Below are positions 54,851-64,000 of a DNA stretch of 64,000 nt, piece after piece (within the stretch, counting starts at the first letter, position 1; each line of letters opens with the position of its first letter). The stretch is taken from positions 1,570,976-1,634,975 of the forward strand of contig CP051242.1 of the NCBI GenBank assembly GCA_017795005.1, given 5' to 3'. A program made the translations under genes and the position numbers. The notes below the pieces were generated by a model that ran no database searches, was not told the origin of the DNA, and was given only the letters and a program-made list of their open reading frames with translations. This DNA is from Balneolaceae bacterium. Its GTDB lineage: Bacteria > Bacteroidota > Rhodothermia > Balneolales > Balneolaceae.

Positions 54851-55216
54851 TCAAAAACTTAATAAATACCCAACCGGTAGAAAAAGCAAGCTGGCGATCA
54901 GAAGAATTAATCGGAAACGGGTTTTAGGGAGCATTCGGTTGAAGAAGAGTCCATAGGTGTAGGGGTGTTCAATCAGCCAGTCGTAGTAATGGTCTCTGTG
55001 AGGCGAACCTAACGCCATGGTTACATGTCCGTGGATGATAGTAATCATAAATGGGACGGCAAATATAAAAGCACCGAAGTATCGAAGAATTTCCATGATA
55101 TCTAACAGCTTTGCTGCGTAATAATAAGGCCAGGCAAAGAGCACAATCATGGGAACACTTAACACCCAGTTGATCAGGCTTATGCGGACAAAATTGGAAT
55201 GGGATAACTCTGACAT
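54851..55216 (-). CDS. Small membrane protein of unknown function
   Basis: A 121-residue protein from the ATG at 55216 (MSELSHSNF); the frame extends four codons further. Three hydrophobic segments are visible: about 14-37 (NWVLSVPMIVLFAWPYYYAA), 46-66 (YFGAFIFAVPFMITIIHGHV) and 98-119 (LILLIASLLFLPVGYLLSF). A HGHVTMALGSPHRDHYYDWL stretch between segments 2 and 3 is rich in His and Asp and could bind metal or be structural. I do not recognise a family. It is bounded by repeat elements on both sides. Confidence 0.65.
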   Translation of the reverse strand: MSELSHSNFVRISLINWVLSVPMIVLFAWPYYYAAKLLDIMEILRYFGAFIFAVPFMITIIHGHVTMALGSPHRDHYYDWLIEHPYTYGLFFNRMLPKTRFRLILLIASLLFLPVGYLLSF

Positions 55217-55250
55217 TTCAATTATCAATTAAGAATGATTCAATGAAGAA

Positions 55251-55350
55251 TTTGTCACTTCGAACGAATGTGAGAAGTCTAAGGAATTAAGATGTGTTCC
55301 AGAATTTTTTAGATATCTCGTTTCACTCGATATTACAAATTCAGTGACAA
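55251..55350. repeat. Imperfect inverted intergenic repeat (TTGTCACTTCGAACGAATG type)
   Basis: The left arm (ttgtcact, then gtgagaagtct, 55252-55280) opposes the right arm (agatatctcg, tttcactcga, cagtgacaa, 55311-55350). Arms of this wording are, from memory, common between genes in Bacteroidota. No gene is inside. Confidence 0.6.
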
Positions 55351-55359
55351 TCATTTTAG

Positions 55360-56574
55360 CTAAATCTGTGAGGCGATTAGCATTTCGATTTCGCGGTAAG
55401 GGATATCAAACATTTCGCTGATTGATTTCTTCGTGATATGCTTTTTATAGGCATACGTACCATTTCTAAGTGCCACATTATCCCATAGACACTCTTTAAC
55501 TCCACCTGCATCGCCAATGGCTAGCACATAAGGAACAAGTACATTATTTAGCGCATAGGTAGCCGTTCTGGCAACATTCGCCGGGATATTCGGAACGCAA
55601 TAGTGAGTTACATTATGCACAGAAAATACAGGGTTAGAATGTGTTGTAGCACGACTTGTTGCTACACAACCACCCTGATCAATCACAGTGTCTACGATTA
55701 CGCTTCCGGTTTTCATTCCGGCAACCATTTCTTCGGTTACCCAGCAGGGAGAACGTTCCCCTTCGGCCATCGCTGCTCCTATAATTACATCAGCAAATTT
55801 AAGTGCATTACTAAGATATTGTTGATTTGCGACAGCAGTAATTATTCTTCTATCCAACGCATTTTCAAGTCGCCGAAGAGCAGTAAGATCGTTATCCATC
55901 ACAAAAACCTGAGCACCATAACCAAGGGCAGTACGAGCAGCGTATTCGCCGGTAATACCGGCACCTAAAATTACAACCGTTGCAGGAGGTACACCCGAAA
56001 TCCCACCCAGCATAATTCCCTGACCATTACTACGACTTTCCATGTAATGAGCTGCAATCTGTACGGCAATGGAACCGGTAATTTCGTGCATCATCCGAAC
56101 GATAGGAAATTCTTTATCAGCCCCCCTAATAAACTCATACCCAATTCCGGTCACACTTTTGCTATTTAGAGCTTCGAAGTATTCCTGACTTTGGCTTCCT
56201 AAATGCAAGGCGGATATCAGGGTGTGGTTCGGTTCCAGCCTATCAAATTCATCAGCGGCAAGAGGTGCAACTTTTAAAATGAGGTCTGATTTCTTGAATA
56301 AATCATCCGCGCTAAGTGCTATTTCAGCTCCGGCTTCTGCATAATCACGGTCTGTGAATTTCGCTTCTTCACCGGCACCTTTTTCAATAAAAACTTCATG
56401 ACCGTTTGCCCGAAGTACTGAAACCCCACCCGGAGTTAAGGAAACTCTCTTTTCATCAATGGAATTTTCTTTGGGGATACCGATTTTAAGTGAGACTTCG
56501 CTTTTGGTTCTGATAAGATGCTTTTCAAGCGTTTGTATCCCTAATTGTTCAGTATCTAATGGGTTGATATCCAT
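55360..56574 (-). CDS. ald: Alanine dehydrogenase
   Basis: A 404-residue NAD-dependent enzyme interconverting L-alanine with pyruvate and ammonia. Seen: the N-terminal IGIPKENSIDEKRVSLTPGG (about 32-51), the substrate-binding segment with VRMMHEITGSIAVQIAAHYM, the Rossmann motif VVILGAGITGEYAARTALGYG, and the C-terminal THYCVPNIPANVARTATYAL. It carries about 25 extra residues at the N-terminus relative to the usual 370-residue enzyme. The related transhydrogenase alpha subunit is the alternative, but the complete C-terminus and the HYCVPN motif favour alanine dehydrogenase. Single gene. Confidence 0.9.
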   Translation of the reverse strand: MDINPLDTEQLGIQTLEKHLIRTKSEVSLKIGIPKENSIDEKRVSLTPGGVSVLRANGHEVFIEKGAGEEAKFTDRDYAEAGAEIALSADDLFKKSDLILKVAPLAADEFDRLEPNHTLISALHLGSQSQEYFEALNSKSVTGIGYEFIRGADKEFPIVRMMHEITGSIAVQIAAHYMESRSNGQGIMLGGISGVPPATVVILGAGITGEYAARTALGYGAQVFVMDNDLTALRRLENALDRRIITAVANQQYLSNALKFADVIIGAAMAEGERSPCWVTEEMVAGMKTGSVIVDTVIDQGGCVATSRATTHSNPVFSVHNVTHYCVPNIPANVARTATYALNNVLVPYVLAIGDAGGVKECLWDNVALRNGTYAYKKHITKKSISEMFDIPYREIEMLIASQI

Positions 56575-56675
56575 AGTTATTGGTTAGGACTAATTTTCGG
56601 AAGATATAAAATAGCTATGAGTTATGAGTAGTGAGCTTTGAGTTTCTTCAAAACTAACTGTTTTCTTTCAGTTAG

Positions 56676-56695
56676 ATGCGTTGCATGCGACGCAC
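56676..56695. repeat. REP-like palindromic element, copy 2
   Basis: The sequence atgcgttgcatgcgacgcac differs from the perfect palindrome at 54805-54824 at two positions, and the same ttactgg follows. It lies between ald and ligA. Confidence 0.7.
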
Positions 56696-56717
56696 TTACT
56701 GGATAAAAATAAAATAT

Positions 56718-59782
<3,065 letters not shown>

Positions 59783-59877
59783 GCGCAAAAATTTTAATTA
59801 CTACTTTGTATTTCTGCCAGCAAACTAAGTAATTAAAGTAGACTGCAAAAGCAAGCTTTTCGTTTTAAATACTTAAA

Positions 59878-60579
59878 ATGTTAACAAGTATTAAATCAAT
59901 TCAGAGAGGATTTCTAGAAGTACTTTTTCCTAAAGTATGTGTCATTTGTGGGCTCTCATTATCAAAATCAGAAGAGTTCATTTGCCCAAATTGTATCAAA
60001 AACAGATTTGAGATTGCTAATCCAGACAAAAAACAGGTATCCAGCGATACTCTATTACCCGAAAATATTGTTCTCCAGCATGCACTATGGAATTTTGATA
60101 AAGGAGGATTTCTTCAGGATTTACTCCATTCTTTGAAATATCACAGATTAACAGGTGTTGGTGTTGATATGGGAGTGGCCTTGGGGCATAGTTTAAAGAA
60201 GAATCCATTCTTTGAGTATAAAGATGAGACTTTATTAGTACCTGTTCCGCTTCACCCAAAGAAAAAAAGAATGAGGGGATACAATCAGGCTCGATCAATC
60301 GCAAAAGGTGTTGAAAAATCAACGGGTATCCCATTATGCTCAAAAACTGATGTGATTCGTATAAAGAATACCAAAACTCAAACAGGATTTTCCCTTGAAA
60401 AAAGGCGTGAAAATATAGATCAGGCTTTTTCAGTAAAGAATTCAATCACTTTTGAAAATAAAACATGTATAGTAATAGACGACGTATTTACTACCGGAGC
60501 AACAGCTTTTGAACTTGCTGAAACCCTCCAAAAGGCCGGTGCAAATAAAATTATGATAGCTACGGTAGCACAAGCCTGA
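59878..60579 (+). CDS. comF: ComF family phosphoribosyltransferase-like protein
   Basis: A 233-residue protein. It has an N-terminal zinc-binding Cys cluster (VCVICGLSLSKS, EFICPNC, about 20-40), then a double-zinc-ribbon-like region and a type I phosphoribosyltransferase domain with the PRPP loop VIDDVFTTGATAFEL (near 199-213) and the RGYNQA motif (about 139-144). ComF is required for DNA uptake in naturally competent bacteria and is very widespread; its biochemical role is unclear. It begins a same-strand run toward the phosphatase and ubiE genes and is divergent from the rodZ gene. Confidence 0.93.
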   Translation: MLTSIKSIQRGFLEVLFPKVCVICGLSLSKSEEFICPNCIKNRFEIANPDKKQVSSDTLLPENIVLQHALWNFDKGGFLQDLLHSLKYHRLTGVGVDMGVALGHSLKKNPFFEYKDETLLVPVPLHPKKKRMRGYNQARSIAKGVEKSTGIPLCSKTDVIRIKNTKTQTGFSLEKRRENIDQAFSVKNSITFENKTCIVIDDVFTTGATAFELAETLQKAGANKIMIATVAQA

Positions 60580-60609
60580 ATCATTGTTCGAATAAGGATA
60601 TATTTAAGC

Positions 60610-61281
60610 ATGAGCGAAAGAAAAGTAGGAGAGTTTATATGGCAGATGTTGGAATTACAGGATGGGATAACTACATCTGATGGAAACTGGTATCATATTA
60701 CCAGAGAGCAAATTGAACGATATACTCCCGGATTATTAAAAAAATATACTCTGGAAAGAATTATTAAAGAGGCTGATGCTTGGGTAAAAAGCGCTGATGG
60801 AATAGCCTTACTTTTATTCTTTTTGTTGGCATATTTGTCTGTTACTCCCTGGTTGGCTGCATTGCTATCATTAGTTTTTTTCTTGATCTGGTTTTTCAAT
60901 ACAAGTGCTTTTCTTGTTGTTGCTGCTAGTCCACTAATTCGATTAATAACCACAGATGGATTTATTTATGTAGTATCAGCAATTCTTTTGATGGGAATAG
61001 CTTTTAATGGCTTTATTGCCGGATTTGGAATAATTGTTGGATTTGATGCTCTATGGTATGGAATAGCATTATTTTTTCTTTTTAAAGTAGGTTTGCTCAG
61101 ACTTCTGATCCGTTTAATACAAAGTAAGGGTAAAACCCGGAGGGTTGAAATGCAGGATCGTATCTTAAATATGTTATTAATACGATATGGTATGAAGAGT
61201 GGTATCCTTACCGGAAAAGTAAGTGAAATGGAAAATAAGTTGATTGAAATGGCAAATTATCATAAAACGAGGAAGAAGTAG
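60610..61281 (+). CDS. Conserved membrane protein of unknown function
   Basis: A 223-residue protein with about four TM segments: 64-80 (GIALLLFFLLAYLSV), 84-105 (WLAALLSLVFFLIWFFNTSAF), 117-140 (GFIYVVSAILLMGIAFNGF) and 144-170 (IIVGFDALWYGIALFFLFKV). The N-terminal 60 residues are charged and the C-terminal 40 are basic and helical, both likely cytoplasmic. I recognise no family motif. It lies 30 bp after comF and 2 bp before the phosphatase, so it is co-transcribed with the latter. Confidence 0.75.
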   Translation: MSERKVGEFIWQMLELQDGITTSDGNWYHITREQIERYTPGLLKKYTLERIIKEADAWVKSADGIALLLFFLLAYLSVTPWLAALLSLVFFLIWFFNTSAFLVVAASPLIRLITTDGFIYVVSAILLMGIAFNGFIAGFGIIVGFDALWYGIALFFLFKVGLLRLLIRLIQSKGKTRRVEMQDRILNMLLIRYGMKSGILTGKVSEMENKLIEMANYHKTRKK

Positions 61282-61283
61282 GT

Positions 61284-61910
61284 TTGAAACAGGTTTTTCT
61301 AATTCGTCATGGAGAGACGGACTTTAACAAGCATCATCGATTACAGGGTAGAGGAATAAACGCATCTATAAATGAAACCGGAAAAGCGCAAGGACAATCT
61401 ATAGCAGAATACTTCAATGATTTTACTGTTCAAAAAGTTATTACCAGCAGCCTGATTCGAGCCTTTGAAACTGCTGAACCTTTAATCCGGCAGTCTGGTG
61501 CTCTTACAGAAAGTTATGAAGAACTTGACGAGATGAGTTTTGGAGATCTGGAAGGATCTTATTTCAATGAGGTAAAAGCAGAAATCCATGAAGTAAACGA
61601 ACAATGGATGAAAGGAGCGGTAGACGTAAGAATTCCAGGTGGAGAGTCTCCTACTGAAGTGTTTAAAAGAGCCGGGACCAAAGTAATTGAAATATTGGAA
61701 AACTCGGAAGAGGAGCGGATCGTTTTTATGCTGCATGGGCGGTTGATTAGGATACTATTATCTGAATTTCTTGGGAAAGGACTCAAAAACATGCATCTTA
61801 TCAAACATCAAAATGGGGCAATAAATCACCTTGTCTGGAATGGTTTAGGTTTTAAAGCCGTTCAATTGAACATAATTGATCATTTATCTAAATCAGAAAT
61901 AAAAGATTAA
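61284..61910 (+). CDS. Histidine phosphatase family protein (phosphoglycerate-mutase-like)
   Basis: A 208-residue enzyme. The start is TTG at 61284, two bases after the preceding stop, with gaggaag about 10 bases upstream; no ATG gives the conserved N-terminus. The catalytic motif is VFLIRHGETDFNKHHRLQGR with the phospho-accepting His at residue 9. Further motifs are ITSSLIRAFETAEPL, the acid Glu in LDEMSFGDLEG, and the second His in VFMLHGRLIRIL (replacing the usual GHG). Possible activities are phosphatase on cobalamin precursors, phosphoglycerate or nucleotides. Substrate is not clear. Confidence 0.88.
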   Translation: MKQVFLIRHGETDFNKHHRLQGRGINASINETGKAQGQSIAEYFNDFTVQKVITSSLIRAFETAEPLIRQSGALTESYEELDEMSFGDLEGSYFNEVKAEIHEVNEQWMKGAVDVRIPGGESPTEVFKRAGTKVIEILENSEEERIVFMLHGRLIRILLSEFLGKGLKNMHLIKHQNGAINHLVWNGLGFKAVQLNIIDHLSKSEIKD

Positions 61911-61995
61911 GAAATCAGGTTGGTACCTGTAAGAAATCGTATCTTTGGAATTGCCATAAAATTTTGTTGTTGAAGTTTACAAATAGGGTAACGGT

Positions 61996-62685
61996 ATGAG
62001 TGAAAAAGTAAGATCCATGTTTGCTGATATTGCAGAAGATTATGATCGTGTAAATACGGTATTATCTTTTGGGGTCCATCACGCATGGAGGGCTAAAGCC
62101 ATTCAGGAAAGTGGAGCACAAAAAGGTCATCATGTACTTGATTGCGCAACCGGAACAGGAGATTTAGCCATTGAATTTAAAAAAGCCGTAGGTGAAGAAG
62201 GGTATGTATTAGGAACCGATTTTTGCGCTCCAATGATTGAACCGGCTCCCGGAAAAGCAGCTAAGAATGGATTAAAAATAGATTTTGAAGTTGCTGACGC
62301 AATGAATCTGCCCTATGAGGATAACAAATTCGATATTGCGAGTATCGCTTTTGGTATAAGAAATGTAGACGATCCGGTTGTGGCACTAAAAGAAATGGCC
62401 AGAGTGGTAAAACCCGGAGGCAAAGTTGTTGTACTGGAATTCGGACAGCCTAAAGGAGTGCTGAAATATCCTTACAATCTCTATAGTCAATATATTATGC
62501 CAACGGTTGGAGGACTTTTAACGGGAAACAGGGAGGCTTATACCTATTTACCAAGAACCAGTGCTACATTTCCAGCAGGTAAGAAATTTATAAAGTTAAT
62601 GGAGCAAGCCAATTCTTTTAAAAATTCCTGGAGCGTGAAACTCACAGGTGGTATTGCCTATGTTTATGTTGGAGTAGTCGAATAA
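61996..62685 (+). CDS. ubiE: Demethylmenaquinone methyltransferase (UbiE/MenG)
   Basis: A 229-residue class I SAM methyltransferase. Seen: the UbiE signature MFADIAEDYDRVNTVLSFG (about 8-26), SAM motif I VLDCATGTGDLAIEFKKA (about 50-67), AFGIRNVDDPVVALKEMARV and GGKVVVLEFGQPKG, and the C-terminal RTSATFPAGKKFIKLMEQ. It methylates demethylmenaquinone to menaquinone, the quinone of this phylum, which would serve the SQR-like enzyme at 35.7 kb. It opens a same-strand run with fabZ and panB. Confidence 0.95.
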   Translation: MSEKVRSMFADIAEDYDRVNTVLSFGVHHAWRAKAIQESGAQKGHHVLDCATGTGDLAIEFKKAVGEEGYVLGTDFCAPMIEPAPGKAAKNGLKIDFEVADAMNLPYEDNKFDIASIAFGIRNVDDPVVALKEMARVVKPGGKVVVLEFGQPKGVLKYPYNLYSQYIMPTVGGLLTGNREAYTYLPRTSATFPAGKKFIKLMEQANSFKNSWSVKLTGGIAYVYVGVVE

Positions 62686-62722
62686 TTGTATATTCCAGCC
62701 GAATTAATCAATTGAAGAATAC

Positions 62723-63157
62723 ATGTTAATAGAAGAAATAAAGAAAGTAATTCCACATCGTTATCCATTTTTATTAGTTGACAGGGTTATAGAAATGGGA
62801 GAAGAAAGTATCAAGGCTATTAAAAATGTGACGGTAAACGAAGAATTTTTTAATGGCCATTTTCCAGGGCAACCTATTATGCCGGGAGTACTTCAGGTTG
62901 AAGCATTGGCTCAAACAGGAGCTATTATGCTTATGACCAAAAAAGCGGATCCCGAAACACAGTTAATGGTTTTCACAGGAATCAATAAGTGTAAGTTCAG
63001 AAGACAAGTAGTGCCCGGAGATCAATTAGTACTTGAAGTAGAATTAGGTACTATGCGCCGCAATTTTGTAACTATGATTGGAAAAGCTACTGTTGACGGA
63101 GAAGTTGCTTGCGAGCTTGAAGCATCTGCAGCAATTGTTCCAAGAGAAGGACAATGA
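62723..63157 (+). CDS. fabZ: 3-hydroxyacyl-ACP dehydratase FabZ
   Basis: A 144-residue hot-dog fold enzyme of type II fatty acid synthesis. Seen: [16 protein letters not shown] at the N-terminus and the active-site helix [20 protein letters not shown] with catalytic His and Glu. It dehydrates 3-hydroxyacyl-ACP to trans-2-enoyl-ACP. In many Bacteroidota fabZ is fused to lpxC; here it is a stand-alone gene. It ends with ATGA overlap into panB, so the two are translationally coupled. Confidence 0.96.
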   Translation: MLIEEIKKVIPHRYPFLLVDRVIEMGEESIKAIKNVTVNEEFFNGHFPGQPIMPGVLQVEALAQTGAIMLMTKKADPETQLMVFTGINKCKFRRQVVPGDQLVLEVELGTMRRNFVTMIGKATVDGEVACELEASAAIVPREGQ

Positions 63158-63984
63158 GTACACAAACCGGTACCACGCGCCCATCTAAAGTCACTACTCA
63201 AACTATAGTAGAGATGAAGCAAAATGGAGAAAAAATCTCCATGCTAACCGCTTATGACTATACTATGGCTCAGATTATTGATCAGGCGGGTATTGATATC
63301 ATTTTAGTGGGAGATTCTGCAAGTAATGTGATGGCCGGATTCGAAACCACAGTTCCAATTACACTGGATAATATGATATATCATACTTCCTGCGTAGTAA
63401 GGGGTGTGGACAGAGCCTTGGTTATAGCTGATTTGCCATTTATGAGTTATCAGGTAACTCCAAAAGAAGCGTTGATATCTGCAGGCAGAATGATGAAGGA
63501 AGCTGGTGCACATGCAGTAAAGATGGAAGGAGGGAAGTCTATTACTTCCACAGTGAAAAAAATTGTGGATGCAGGCATTCCAGTTATGGGACATCTCGGA
63601 CTTACCCCGCAAAGCATTTATAAATTCGGAACCTATAAAGTTCGTGCTAAAGAAGAGCAGGAAGCAGAAATGCTAATAGAAGATGCAAAGCTTCTGGAAG
63701 AAGCGGGATGCTTTTCCATAGTTTTAGAGAAAATTCCGGCAAGTTTAGCTGAAAAAGTCTCAAATGAAATTTCGATTCCTACTATTGGTATTGGAGCCGG
63801 TGTTGGTTGTGATGGACAAGTTCTCGTTATTCATGATATGCTGGGGATGAATAAAGATTTTAGTCCACGGTTTCTGAGAAGGTATGCAGACGTTCATTCT
63901 GTAATGACAGATGCTGTTCGAAACTATATTAAAGATGTAAAGAGTAAAGATTTTCCAAATTCAGAGGAGCAGTACAGTAGTTAA
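63154..63984 (+). CDS. panB: Ketopantoate hydroxymethyltransferase PanB
   Basis: A 276-residue enzyme using methylene-tetrahydrofolate to convert alpha-ketoisovalerate to ketopantoate, a step toward pantothenate and coenzyme A. Seen: [20 protein letters not shown] (about 29-48), [68 protein letters not shown] and [24 protein letters not shown] in two parts. Complete at both ends. The start overlaps fabZ by 4 bp, and its TAA overlaps the ATG of the next frame. Confidence 0.96.
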   Translation: MSTQTGTTRPSKVTTQTIVEMKQNGEKISMLTAYDYTMAQIIDQAGIDIILVGDSASNVMAGFETTVPITLDNMIYHTSCVVRGVDRALVIADLPFMSYQVTPKEALISAGRMMKEAGAHAVKMEGGKSITSTVKKIVDAGIPVMGHLGLTPQSIYKFGTYKVRAKEEQEAEMLIEDAKLLEEAGCFSIVLEKIPASLAEKVSNEISIPTIGIGAGVGCDGQVLVIHDMLGMNKDFSPRFLRRYADVHSVMTDAVRNYIKDVKSKDFPNSEEQYSS

Positions 63985-64000
63985 TGAGTAACCCTAAAAA
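63984..64000 (+). CDS. Start of a downstream gene, cut by the window end
   Basis: The TAA of panB overlaps an ATG (TAATG) that opens a frame MSNPK running off the window. Only five codons are visible, so no product can be named. The overlap style matches other coupled genes here. Confidence 0.4.

Overview
The window looks like chromosomal DNA from a marine or halophilic member of the Bacteroidota/Balneolota (FCB) lineage, probably Balneolaceae. This is inferred from three things seen in the sequence: AT-rich DNA; type IX secretion (T9SS) C-terminal sorting domains of the YPNPFNPTT...GTYxYxL type at the ends of two secreted proteins; and lipoproteins and intergenic repeats of the kind common in that group. 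No rRNA, tRNA, CRISPR, transposase, phage module or replication origin was recognised.

Layout. (1) 1-9.8 kb: 3' part of a giant modular secreted BspA/DUF285 and GLUG repeat protein, closed by a strong terminator. (2) 9.8-20.5 kb: a eukaryote-like sphingolipid delta-4 desaturase, a PadR regulator with a palindromic operator in front of an orphan FtsX-type permease, a GH20 hexosaminidase, a Ca2+/Na+ antiporter, NhaA, a BNR-type lipoprotein and an HhH-GPD glycosylase-like protein. (3) 20.5-30.3 kb: two secreted repeat proteins in an operon, then an RND efflux pair (adaptor and pump) with its terminator. (4) 30.4-33.3 kb: ATP-dependent DNA ligase and its partner exonuclease. The remaining two members of this ligase-associated DNA-damage set, PdeM and the DEXH helicase, lie 16 kb away at 49.7-52.8 kb. 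(5) 33.4-37 kb: a lone SIR2-like gene between repeat-rich intergenic segments, an SGNH lipoprotein and a sulfide:quinone-reductase-like flavoprotein. (6) 36.9-42.9 kb, minus strand: oxyR with a membrane protein, an overlapping GH3/HD/SGNH operon, and a TlpA-like lipoprotein thioredoxin. (7) 43-49 kb: the most unusual locus, described below. (8) 52.9-64 kb: housekeeping genes, namely acs, alanine dehydrogenase, ligA, a RodZ-like protein, comF, a membrane protein, a histidine phosphatase, ubiE/menG, fabZ and panB.

The 43-49 kb locus holds an ECF-type sigma factor (TTG start), a one-pass membrane TPR protein with an anti-sigma-like N-terminus, a predicted exported TPR-CHAT (caspase-like) protease with a C-terminal membrane anchor, and a tandem array of four genes for the same 62-residue lipoprotein at an exact 232-bp period. 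The six variable base positions among the four copies are all synonymous. Three intergenic sites, one before the TPR gene and two before the lipoprotein array, share GTAACAAA and CTC(T/C)TT at identical spacing and could be promoters for the local sigma factor. I infer an undescribed envelope-signalling module in which an extracytoplasmic CHAT protease acts with or on small lipoproteins and/or the TPR anti-sigma factor. The architecture is visible in the sequence. The mechanism is hypothesis.
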